Part shown: one piece after another, positions 52,487 to 60,241 of the stretch | Layout of the letters: the number at the start of each line of letters is the position of its first letter | Numbering within the stretch: position 1 is the stretch's first letter | Assembly: GCF_009604405.1 (NCBI RefSeq) | Contig: NZ_WEGK01000004.1 | Span: 124,001 to 188,000, forward strand | DNA length: 64,000 bases | Source: Nocardia macrotermitis | Lineage (GTDB): Bacteria > Actinomycetota > Actinomycetes > Mycobacteriales > Mycobacteriaceae | Direction: 5' to 3' | Made by a program: the position numbers and the translations under genes | Notes under the pieces: model-generated | What the model was told of the DNA's origin: nothing | Seen by the model: only the letters and a program-made list of their open reading frames with translations | The model's database searches: none

Positions 52487-53556
52487 CACGCACCCGCCTT
52501 CCGGCACAGGTCGGCGGCCGCGATATCCACCGAATCGGCATACGCGTCGAGCAGCCGGTGCAACCGTCGATGCGCGGCCTCATCCAGCAGGCCGCGCGCC
52601 CGCAACCACTCGTCGTCGTACATGGTGTCCAAGTATTTCTCACCCGCATCGCAGACGAGCACCACGATCGTGCTGCCCGCGGGTACCAGCGTCAGCCGCC
52701 GTAACGCGAGACTTATTGCGGCACCGGCGGTTCCGCCGATCAGCAGGCCGGTGCGCCGGGCGACGACGCGCGCGGTGGTGAACGCCGCGACATCACCGAC
52801 CGGCACACCCTCATCGATACAGCCGTAGTCGACATTGCTGCCCACGGTGAATCCGGGCGGACTCCCCGCGCCGGACTGCCAGTACTTGCCACCCGGACCG
52901 CCGAAGATGATCGAGCCGATCGGTTCGACCCCGATCGTGGTCACCGGCACACCGCGACGACGCAGTTCTCGGGTCGTCCCGCACAGCGATCCGCCGGTGC
53001 CGACCGCGCCGACCAGGTAATCGATCCGGTCGAGCGCGTCGATCAATTCCCCGGCGAGTTCGACATAGCCGTCGTTGTTGGCCGGATTGTTGTGCTGATC
53101 GGGCCGGAACGCCCCGGTGCGGGCGGCGATCTCGTCCGCGACCCGGCGACGCTCGACCGTACTCGGCCCGCCGGTCGAATCACTGTCCACCAGAACGAGT
53201 TCCGCGCCCATCGCGGCCATGGCGCGCAGTTTGTCCCGCGCGGCGTGCGAATCCACCACGGCGGTGAAGCGATAGCCGCGTTCGAGCGCGATCATGGCCA
53301 GCCCGAGTCCGGTGTTGCCGGAGGTCGGTTCGACGATATGGCCGCCGGGACGCAACCGGCCGCTGCGTTCGGCCGCGAGCACCATCTGCCGGGCCATCCG
53401 GATCTTGCCGGAGCCGGTCGGGTTGAACTGCTCGAGTTTGAGCAGTAACCGGGTGCCCGAACCGGTGCGGGTGAGCTCCAGCAGGGGTGTGTCACCGACG
53501 AGCGCGGAGGCGTGTTCCGCGATCGCGGTGGACGATCGGCTGATCGTGGTCAGCAT
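52486..53556 (-). CDS. SbnA-like PLP-dependent beta-replacement synthase
   Basis: The 356-residue fold-type II enzyme has VGDTPLLELTR, the Schiff-base Lys in FNPTGSGKIRMARQM, SGNTGLGLAMIALERGYRFT, a glycine loop VGAVGTGGSLCGTTREL and the C-terminal VLVCDAGEKYLDTMYDDEWL. SbnA condenses O-phosphoserine and glutamate to ACEGA in staphyloferrin B synthesis. The usual Asp after the Lys is Ile here, possibly tied to amine specificity. In this operon aspartate is a plausible amine donor (inference). It follows the decarboxylase by 28 bases. Confidence 0.87.
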   Translation of the reverse strand: MLTTISRSSTAIAEHASALVGDTPLLELTRTGSGTRLLLKLEQFNPTGSGKIRMARQMVLAAERSGRLRPGGHIVEPTSGNTGLGLAMIALERGYRFTAVVDSHAARDKLRAMAAMGAELVLVDSDSTGGPSTVERRRVADEIAARTGAFRPDQHNNPANNDGYVELAGELIDALDRIDYLVGAVGTGGSLCGTTRELRRRGVPVTTIGVEPIGSIIFGGPGGKYWQSGAGSPPGFTVGSNVDYGCIDEGVPVGDVAAFTTARVVARRTGLLIGGTAGAAISLALRRLTLVPAGSTIVVLVCDAGEKYLDTMYDDEWLRARGLLDEAAHRRLHRLLDAYADSVDIAAADLCRKAGA

Positions 53557-53584
53557 GGTGACGTTCCTTCGGGTCGCGTCGGCA

Positions 53585-55048
53585 TCAGTGGGCGTCGATC
53601 GACCAGGTGTACCGGCCGTCTCGGGTGTGCACGCGCACCTTGGGCGGCAGCGGCAGCTGATGGAATCCGCTCTCGTTCTTGTCCATCTGATATCCGGCCG
53701 TATTGGGGTAGACGATCAGCTCGCCGTAGCGCGGTGCTCGCTCGAAAGCTATTTTGCGCCAGGTCAATACGTCGTACTCCAGGCAGCTGGAACCGGCGAC
53801 GAACGCGGTGATCGGAGCGTCGTCACCGGGCGAACCGGCGGGCCACAGCAGCGGATCGGGCAGGAATTCACTGCCCTTCCACTGCTCGGAGATGCTCATA
53901 CTCAACCCCGCGACCGTGACGGCGAAATGGTCCCCGCGCGCCTTGCACCCCTGCACCGGAAACACCGAGAAACCGGCCTGATCGAGCAGCGCCCGCCCGG
54001 GTTCGCACAGCAGCCGGGTACCGGTCTCGACGAATCGCGGCCCGACCTGCGCCAGGACCGCGGCGAGCATATCCGCGCCGACCGGGGCCTGATGATAGGG
54101 ATAGAAGCGGGTGAATTGCTTTGCGGCATGGAACCATTCGTCGGAGTAGTCCTCCTGGAAACGTCGCCAATCCTCGGCATCGACGTAGTCGCAAGCGAAT
54201 CCGCCACCGATATCGATCGACGTCGCCGCCAGACCGCGTGCCCGCGCGTCCAGGCAGCGATCGATCAACGCGTCGGCGAGTTCGGCGCGCGGCTGCGGCA
54301 GATAGCCGTCCAGATGGAAGGAGAAGCCGTCCATCGTAATCTGCTCGCGCACTCGAACACAGCGGTCCAGCGCGCGCTCGAGTTGTTCGGAATCCAGCCC
54401 GAAGCGGCTGTTCGGCCCGGTCGGCGGCAGCACCCGCAGCAGAATCCGCGCGGGTACCCCGACGTCGACGAGCCGTTCCAACTCCTCGAGATCGTCTATG
54501 GCGATGAGACATTCGTGCCGGGCGGCCAGCCACAGCAGTTCGCTGGATTTGGCGGGCCCGGTGACGACGATGTCGCGGCCGCGCACACCGTGCCCGAGTG
54601 TGTGCACGAGTTCCTGGGCGCTGGCGACATCGACACCGCCGTCGTGCCGAGCGCATTCCTCCAGCCACGCTCCGGCCTTGTTCGCCTTCTTGCCGAAGTA
54701 GATTCGCCCCTCGACACCCGCGACACGCAGCGCCGCGCGGAAGCTTTCGAGGTTGGCCGCGAACCGCTCGGGGTCGATCACATGGAACGGCCCGCCGACC
54801 GCGTGCGCGATGTCACCGAGCAGCGCGGGATCGGCCTGAACCGAACACGCCCAGCTCGATTGCCTGGCAGGCAGCGCGGGACCGATATTCGGTACCACCA
54901 CCTGCCCCTTCGGCACTGCCGCGGGATGACCCGGCGCTCGCACCGCACCGCCCGACGCGGCTGCCGGATCGTCCCGCGATGTCGCTGAATCATCCGGCAC
55001 TGCCACGGAATTCGATGCGGCTGCCCGATTCGACACTGTCAGGTCCAT
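53585..55048 (-). CDS. Type III PLP-dependent amino-acid decarboxylase (SbnH/DapDC-like)
   Basis: The 487-residue protein has a disordered ~60-residue N-terminus, then an alanine-racemase-like barrel: HVIDPERFAANLESFRAALR, the PLP Lys in YFGKKANKAGAWLEECARHD, GGVDVASAQELVHTLGHGV, FSFHLDGYLPQPRA, DIGGGFACDYVDAE and a C-terminal LVGSS-like AGSSCLEYDVL with the catalytic Cys of the type. SbnH decarboxylates citryl-Dap. Here no NIS synthetase exists, so the substrate should be a Dap-derived amino acid, leaving an ethylenediamine unit (inference). Start overlaps the SbnB-like stop by 10 bases. Confidence 0.88.
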   Translation of the reverse strand: MDLTVSNRAAASNSVAVPDDSATSRDDPAAASGGAVRAPGHPAAVPKGQVVVPNIGPALPARQSSWACSVQADPALLGDIAHAVGGPFHVIDPERFAANLESFRAALRVAGVEGRIYFGKKANKAGAWLEECARHDGGVDVASAQELVHTLGHGVRGRDIVVTGPAKSSELLWLAARHECLIAIDDLEELERLVDVGVPARILLRVLPPTGPNSRFGLDSEQLERALDRCVRVREQITMDGFSFHLDGYLPQPRAELADALIDRCLDARARGLAATSIDIGGGFACDYVDAEDWRRFQEDYSDEWFHAAKQFTRFYPYHQAPVGADMLAAVLAQVGPRFVETGTRLLCEPGRALLDQAGFSVFPVQGCKARGDHFAVTVAGLSMSISEQWKGSEFLPDPLLWPAGSPGDDAPITAFVAGSSCLEYDVLTWRKIAFERAPRYGELIVYPNTAGYQMDKNESGFHQLPLPPKVRVHTRDGRYTWSIDAH

Positions 55049-56001
55049 AATTCGACGTTCCGTCCTCGTCCGGCGGCAATGGCGCGGGTGGCGAATGCGT
55101 GGGCAACCGGGATGTCGGTGATGATCATCCCGCTGGAGAAGGCGAAGATCCGATCGCCCGGGTCGCGGCGTCCGGGCGACCTCCCGGCGAGAATGTCGGG
55201 CAGCACCGCGTCCACCCGCACCTCCCCTCCGGACGCCAATCTCGTTCCGGTGACACCCAATTGGCCGATACTCGTGGTGATGTTGTAGTCCGAATCACGC
55301 ATCGCCCCCGCCGCGACGCCCTTGCTCGCGACCGAGATCATCAACCCGCCCGGCGGCAACCACCGCACATCGATCGGCGGATGCGCGGCCCGCCCCGAGG
55401 CGACGACCACGATGTCCGAGGCCGCGACCGCGCCCCGCACATCCTCGACCAACTCCAGCTTCCGATCCGGGAAGTGTTCGCGCAGAAGACGTTTCGAGCC
55501 GGCGATTCCGTCGGGATGGGTGCCGAACAGCCGGACCGTCTCCAACTCCGGCAGCACCGTGAGCAGATACGGCAGCGTGTTCACCCCCTGCACCCCGGTG
55601 CCGATCATCAGCGCGGAACGAGCCCCGGGCGCGGCACACGAGCGCGCGATCAACGCCGTGGTGGCCGGTGTGCGCGACGCGCCGACCCGCTGACAGTCCA
55701 TCAACGCGAACGGCTGTCCGGTCGCGTCGTCGTACAAAGTGATTGTGGTGTAGTACTTCTCGTTGGTCTGACTACCCTGCCGGTACGAGGTCTTGAAGCC
55801 CAGATGCTCGAGGTTGGCGTCGTAACCGAGCATCGAATACGACACCGAATCGCGCCGCTCGTCGGGCAGCGGCATCATCAGTTTGGTCGGACATCGGGAC
55901 TCGCCCCGCGCGAACGCGAGGTAGCCGTCCTCGACGGCGCCGATCACATCCGACGGGGATACCTGGAGGTCCGCCAGATCGCTCCGAGTGAGGATATGCA
56001 T
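55039..56001 (-). CDS. SbnB-like ornithine-cyclodeaminase-family dehydrogenase
   Basis: The 320-residue enzyme has ILTRSDLADLQVSPSDVIGA, the lid and substrate part NEKYYTTITLYDDATGQPFA, MDCQRVGASRTPATTALIA, the NAD site SALMIGTGVQGVNTLPYLLT and DIVVVASGRAAHPPID. SbnB oxidises ACEGA with NAD+ to Dap and 2-oxoglutarate; the same chemistry in reverse would be reductive amination of a 2-oxoacid. First gene of the minus-strand operon, behind an iron box. ATG 56001 (MHILTRSD); a TTG at 56016 is possible. Confidence 0.88.
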   Translation of the reverse strand: MHILTRSDLADLQVSPSDVIGAVEDGYLAFARGESRCPTKLMMPLPDERRDSVSYSMLGYDANLEHLGFKTSYRQGSQTNEKYYTTITLYDDATGQPFALMDCQRVGASRTPATTALIARSCAAPGARSALMIGTGVQGVNTLPYLLTVLPELETVRLFGTHPDGIAGSKRLLREHFPDRKLELVEDVRGAVAASDIVVVASGRAAHPPIDVRWLPPGGLMISVASKGVAAGAMRDSDYNITTSIGQLGVTGTRLASGGEVRVDAVLPDILAGRSPGRRDPGDRIFAFSSGMIITDIPVAHAFATRAIAAGRGRNVELWT

Positions 56002-56056
56002 GGGGATGCGGTCCAATCGTGGGTGCTGGGGATCCGCTGAGAAGATGCGGCGTTTC

Positions 56057-56075
56057 GGAGGCTAGCCTTACCTAA
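56057..56075 (-). promoter_or_regulatory. IdeR/DmdR-type iron box of the biosynthetic operon
   Basis: GGAGGCTAGCCTTACCTAA matches the iron-box pattern at 15 of 19 bases, 16 allowing A/T. It lies 56-74 bases before the SbnB-like start, in promoter position. Confidence 0.72.
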
Positions 56076-56178
56076 TCAACGGCCGCAAGCAACTAAGAAA
56101 ACTCTTGGTCAGGGCAATTTCCGAGCTCGACCGTCGCCGTTGACACCTTCCGGACCGCACGCTTAGCCTGCCATGAGA

Positions 56179-56197
56179 TGAGGGAAGGCTAACCAAA
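56179..56197 (+). promoter_or_regulatory. IdeR/DmdR-type iron box of the uptake operon
   Basis: TGAGGGAAGGCTAACCAAA keeps the AGGCTAACC core and matches at 15 of 19 bases. It ends two bases before the lipoprotein ATG, and also contains its GAGGGA ribosome-binding stretch. A TTAGCCT half-site lies at 56163. Confidence 0.7.
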
Positions 56198-56198
56198 T

Positions 56199-57413
56199 AT
56201 GTCGAATTCAGTGTCACCGCGACCACGCCGAATGCCGGGCCGCACACCGCCGTCCGGGCGGGCAGCCTCGATCGCGGTCCTGTTCGCGACCGCGCTGCTG
56301 CTGTTGATCACCGGATGCAGCCCGGGCACCACCGGCGCCTCGAACGGGCACGAGACGACGATCACCGACGCGCTCGGCCGCAAGGTCCAGGTACGGCTGC
56401 CCGCGCAACGGGTGCTGCTGGGCGGGCAACGCCTGATCTACACCACCGCGTTCCTGAACAAGGACGACCCCACCCGCGACGTGGTCGGCTGGCCGGACGA
56501 TCTGCTCCAGAACGATCAGGACACCTACGACAAGTACCGCGCGCGGTTCGCACAGCAGATGGACAAGATCACCACCACCGGTGAGGTCTACGACGGCTCG
56601 CTGTCCGCCGAACAGGCGCTGCAACTGCGGCCGGACGTATTCGTCATCAGCGCGGCGAGTTTCGAGGCCGCGCGGAACGCCGGGATCGTCGACAAGCTGG
56701 ACAAGGCCGGTATCCCGACGGTCGTGATCGACTACTTCGTCGACCCCGTCGCGCACACCGTGCCCAGCGTGCGCGCGCTCGGGCAGATCTTCGGCCGCGA
56801 ACAGCAGGCGCAGGCGTTCATCGATTACTACCGGTCCAAGGTGGGCATGGTGCGCGACCGGCTGGCCGCCGCGCACGCGAGCCCGACCCCGGCGTTCCTG
56901 TGGCGAGCGCCCGGCTACTACGACTGCTGTTCGACCTTCGCGCGCAGCAATCTCGCGGCACTCGTCGCCGCGGCGGGCGGGACGAACCTCGGCGACGAGT
57001 TGCTGTCCACCCCGCAGGGCACGCTGTCGCCGGAGAAGATTCTGGAGCGCAATCCCGCGGTCGTCATCGCCACCGGCGCGAACTGGGCTCCGGGTAAAAC
57101 ACCGGTCAAGGCAGGCGGTTTCGTGGCGCTGGGCTACAACGAGACCCCCGAGGCCGCGCGCGAACAGCTCGCCGCGGTCGTCTCGAAACAGCCGGGTTTC
57201 GACACCCTCGCCGCGGTGCGCGACCACCGCACCTTCGCGCTGTGGCACCACTTCTACGATTCGCCGTACAACTACCTGGCCGTCGAGTGGATGGCGAAGT
57301 GGCTGCACCCGGAGCTGTTCGGCGATGTGGACCCCAATGCCGAACTGGCAGAACTACATTCGAAGTTCCTGCCGATCACGGCCGGCGGCGCCTTCTGGAC
57401 GGGGTTGTCGTGA
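56199..57413 (+). CDS. FecB-like metallophore-binding lipoprotein (ABC transporter)
   Basis: The 404-residue precursor has a long basic N-terminus, a lipoprotein signal (VLFATALLLLITGCS, lipobox ITGC) and a type III solute-binding fold: ITDALGRKVQVRLPAQRVLL, SAEQALQLRPDVFVISAASF, AGIPTVVIDYFVDPV, RSNLAALVAAAGGTNLGDEL, ERNPAVVIATG and HHFYDSPYNYLAVEWMAKWL. It should capture an iron-loaded metallophore outside the membrane and deliver it to the FecCD permease encoded next. Single-gene overlap (GTGA) with that gene. Confidence 0.9.
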   Translation: MSNSVSPRPRRMPGRTPPSGRAASIAVLFATALLLLITGCSPGTTGASNGHETTITDALGRKVQVRLPAQRVLLGGQRLIYTTAFLNKDDPTRDVVGWPDDLLQNDQDTYDKYRARFAQQMDKITTTGEVYDGSLSAEQALQLRPDVFVISAASFEAARNAGIVDKLDKAGIPTVVIDYFVDPVAHTVPSVRALGQIFGREQQAQAFIDYYRSKVGMVRDRLAAAHASPTPAFLWRAPGYYDCCSTFARSNLAALVAAAGGTNLGDELLSTPQGTLSPEKILERNPAVVIATGANWAPGKTPVKAGGFVALGYNETPEAAREQLAAVVSKQPGFDTLAAVRDHRTFALWHHFYDSPYNYLAVEWMAKWLHPELFGDVDPNAELAELHSKFLPITAGGAFWTGLS

Positions 57414-58495
57414 TCACGCTGAGCCGGACGCCGGTCGAGCGCCTGGAATCCGCGCAGGACGGGTACCGGAAGCTGACCCGGCGGCGGATCCTGATCGTCC
57501 TCGGGCTCGCAATGCTCACGGTGGCGGTGTTCTGCGGTGACGTGATGATCGGCGGTGCGCCGATGCCGGTCGGCGATCTGCTCCGGGCCGCGCTCACACC
57601 TGGGCACGCACCCGCCGTGGACGACCAGATCGTCTGGGGCATAAGGCTTCCCATGTCGGTCACCGGCATCCTGGTCGGCGGTGCGCTGGCCGCGGCCGGG
57701 GCGGGGATGCAGACGATCCTGAACAATCCGCTGGCCGAGCCCTACACGCTCGGCGTCTCCGCCGCCGCCGGATTCGGCGCGGCGCTGGCCGCGGTCACCG
57801 GGTTCACCAGTCTGCTGCCGCTCGGCAGTGAGATCGGAATGGCCGGTAGCGCATGGATTTTCGCGATCGCGGCGTGTGCGATGATCCTCGGATTCAGCCG
57901 CCTGCGCGGCGCCGGGGCCGGGGCCGAGACCATGATCCTGCTGGGTATCGCGATCGTCTTCCTGTTCAACGCATTACTCGCGCTGATGCAGTACGTGGCC
58001 TCCGAGGTGCAGTTGCAGCAGGTCGTGTTCTGGACGCTCGGCAGCCTCAGCCGCGCGACCTGGCCGCAGATCGGCACGCTGGCGGTCGTCACGGCGGTGC
58101 TGCTGCCGTTCTTCTATTGGCAGGCATGGACTTTGACCGCGTTCCGGATGGGTGACGATCGCGCGAGCGCCCTGGGCGTGCCCGTCGACCGGATGCGCAC
58201 CATCGCGCTGATCGGCGTCTCGCTGCTGGCCGCGACGGCCGTATCCATCGCGGGCACAATCGGTTTCATCGGACTCGTCGGCCCGCACATCGCGCGCATC
58301 CTGGTCGGCGAGGATCAGCGGTACTTCCTCACCGCCTCCATCCTGAGCGGCGCGACGCTGCTCACCGGGGCCTCGATGGTCAGCAAGATCGTGGTGCCGG
58401 GGGTGATCATTCCGGTCGGGGTGATCACCTCGCTGGTCGGCGTGCCGGTATTCCTGCTCATCATCATGACCCGGCGACAGCGGACGTGGACATGA
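57410..58495 (+). CDS. FecCD-type iron-chelate permease
   Basis: The 361-residue integral membrane protein has about ten helices and the FecCD signatures IRLPMSVTGILVGGALAAAG, AGMQTILNNPLAEPYTLGVS, and the ATPase-contact region TIGFIGLVGPHIARILVGED. One copy would form a homodimer in the importer. GTG start overlaps the lipoprotein stop; its own stop overlaps the ATPase start (ATGA), so the three genes are coupled. Confidence 0.94.
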   Translation: MITLSRTPVERLESAQDGYRKLTRRRILIVLGLAMLTVAVFCGDVMIGGAPMPVGDLLRAALTPGHAPAVDDQIVWGIRLPMSVTGILVGGALAAAGAGMQTILNNPLAEPYTLGVSAAAGFGAALAAVTGFTSLLPLGSEIGMAGSAWIFAIAACAMILGFSRLRGAGAGAETMILLGIAIVFLFNALLALMQYVASEVQLQQVVFWTLGSLSRATWPQIGTLAVVTAVLLPFFYWQAWTLTAFRMGDDRASALGVPVDRMRTIALIGVSLLAATAVSIAGTIGFIGLVGPHIARILVGEDQRYFLTASILSGATLLTGASMVSKIVVPGVIIPVGVITSLVGVPVFLLIIMTRRQRTWT

Positions 58496-59259
58496 CCCTC
58501 ACCGTCGAGAATCTCGACTTCGCCCACGGCCGCACCCCCGTGCTGCGCTCGATCTCGCTGCCGGAGTTCGAACCCGGCGCGATGTATGCGGTGGTGGGGC
58601 CCAACGGGGCCGGGAAATCCACGCTGCTGCGCTGCATCGCGGGGCTGCACCGGCATTCCGGCACGGTCCGGCTCGGCGACGGAACCGTTGCGGGACAACC
58701 GGGTTCGGTGCTGTATCTGCCGCAGGATCCGCCGCCCGCGACGACGTTGACGGTGTTCGAGAACGTGCTGCTGGCCTATCAGCAGGGGGCCGGATTCCGG
58801 GTCGAGCGCGCGACGGTGGATCTGGTGTCCGAGGTGCTGACGCGGGTCGGGCTGACCGCGGTGGCCGGACGTCGGATGGCACAGCTGTCCGGCGGGCAGC
58901 AGCAGTTGGTCAGCCTCGCGCAGGCCATCGTGCGGCGGCCGTCGGTGCTGCTGCTGGACGAGCCGACGAGCAGTCTGGATCTGCACAATCAGTTGAAGAT
59001 GCTCGAACTCGTACGGCAATACGCGCGGGAGCAGCCCGCGGTCGTGCTCACCACAATTCACGATCTGACGCATGCGGCGCGTTTCGCCGAACGCGTCGTG
59101 GTGCTGCGAGACGGCGGCGTGCACGTCGTGGGAACGCCGCGCGAGGTGATCACCGAGGATATGTTGCGGCAGGTCTACCGGGTCAACGCGCGCATCCATT
59201 TCAGTGACGACGACACGCTCGCACTGGCGGCCACCTCGGCCTACAACACGGATATCTGA
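58492..59259 (+). CDS. Iron-chelate ABC transporter ATPase (FecE-like)
   Basis: The 255-residue ATPase has Walker A VGPNGAGKSTLLRCIAG, the Q-loop in LYLPQDPPPATT, signature LSGGQQQLVSLAQAI, Walker B SVLLLDEPTSSLDLHNQ and switch His in LTTIHDLTHAARFA. It powers the FecBCD-type importer. Last gene before a strong terminator. Confidence 0.95.
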   Translation: MTLTVENLDFAHGRTPVLRSISLPEFEPGAMYAVVGPNGAGKSTLLRCIAGLHRHSGTVRLGDGTVAGQPGSVLYLPQDPPPATTLTVFENVLLAYQQGAGFRVERATVDLVSEVLTRVGLTAVAGRRMAQLSGGQQQLVSLAQAIVRRPSVLLLDEPTSSLDLHNQLKMLELVRQYAREQPAVVLTTIHDLTHAARFAERVVVLRDGGVHVVGTPREVITEDMLRQVYRVNARIHFSDDDTLALAATSAYNTDI

Positions 59260-59265
59260 GTCATG

Positions 59266-59298
59266 TTCCCCCTGGTCACCCGCCCTGACCAGGGGGAA
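59266..59298 (+). terminator. Terminator of the uptake operon
   Basis: TTCCCCCTGGTCA / TGACCAGGGGGAA, a perfect 13-bp stem with a seven-base loop, seven bases after the ATPase stop. Confidence 0.8.
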
Positions 59299-59346
59299 GG
59301 CCCGCTTCTCATCGTCCTCTAATACAGTTTTTCCTACTATTCCCCC

Positions 59347-59718
59347 ATGGACGCCTTTGGGGTTCTCGGCAACCCGACCCGCCGACAAATTCTCGAATTA
59401 CTCGCATCGGGTGAGCAGAGCTCCGGCGCGATCACTCGAACGATCAGCGAACAGCGCGGAATTACCGAAGCCGCGGTATCGCAACATCTCAAGGCGTTAC
59501 TCGACAATGGTCTGGCGACCGTCCGCCCCGCTGGTATGAACCGTTTCTACCGCGTCGACGTCGACGGCCTGCACCGCCTCACCGCCTGGCTGTCCCAATT
59601 CCCCCAGCCACCCCGCCAGGACCCCTGCCCCGCCCCACCCGCACCACGCCGCCCCCAGTACCGCCACCTGTCCCCCGAGCGGCCGACCCACAGCATCCCC
59701 ACCGCGCACGTCCACTGA
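59347..59718 (+). CDS. ArsR-family winged-helix regulator with Pro/His-rich tail
   Basis: The 123-residue protein begins DAFGVLGNPTRRQILELLAS and has the recognition helix ITEAAVSQHLKALLDNGLAT and a wing VRPAGMNRFYRVDVDG. The last ~45 residues are Pro/Arg/His-rich (PQYRHLSPERPTHSI, HVH end) with a single Cys. ArsR regulators sense metals or other cues. Its location after the metallophore uptake operon suggests but does not show a link. Confidence 0.88.
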   Translation: MDAFGVLGNPTRRQILELLASGEQSSGAITRTISEQRGITEAAVSQHLKALLDNGLATVRPAGMNRFYRVDVDGLHRLTAWLSQFPQPPRQDPCPAPPAPRRPQYRHLSPERPTHSIPTAHVH

Positions 59719-59978
59719 TTCATCGAATCGACCGCGGTGATCACGGATTTCTTTGCACAACAACAAGATTCATCGTGCATTCCGCCGCGCAACGCCGTCG
59801 GCCGCACAAGCAAACGACTGCACGGCTCGCCACCCGAACATGTCGCGGGTACGACGAACAAGTAACCCGGCCCGGATCTGTAGACATTCGAGCGCTGCGA
59901 ACCCACAGAGCGAGCGCTGCCGCGGGTGCGCGGAACGAGTCCCGACGCGAGGTGAGCGAGGCCGTTAAACTCGGCTTC
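59719..59978. other. Intergenic region without supported gene
   Basis: No repeat or coding signal was found. Near its end TAAACT lies seven bases before the ATG of the next gene and looks like a leaderless -10. Confidence 0.5.
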
Positions 59979-60224
59979 ATGACCGAACACGATGTTCTCG
60001 CGCGGATCAGTGAACTGGTGGATCAGGAGCATCGGCTTCGGTCCAAGGCGGCGCAGGGGGCGCTCGGTCAGGAGGACGAGCGGGCGCGGCTGGCCGAGCT
60101 GGAGGTGCAGCTCGATCAGTGCTGGGATCTGCTGCGACAGCGGCGCGCGCGGATCGATCAGGGTGGCGATCCGGATGATGCCCAGGTCAACCCGGCCAAG
60201 CAGGTCGAGGGATACCTGCAGTAA
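59979..60224 (+). CDS. DUF2630-type small helical protein
   Basis: The 81-residue product matches DUF2630: DVLARISELVDQEHRLRSKA, EDERARLAELEVQLDQCWDL, RQRRARIDQGGDPDDA. It is mostly two long helices and acidic/basic heptads. Function unknown. The ATG is chosen by the leaderless -10 just upstream; a longer frame from 59775 has no homology. Confidence 0.85.
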   Translation: MTEHDVLARISELVDQEHRLRSKAAQGALGQEDERARLAELEVQLDQCWDLLRQRRARIDQGGDPDDAQVNPAKQVEGYLQ

Positions 60225-60241
60225 CAGCTACCATCGACCTC

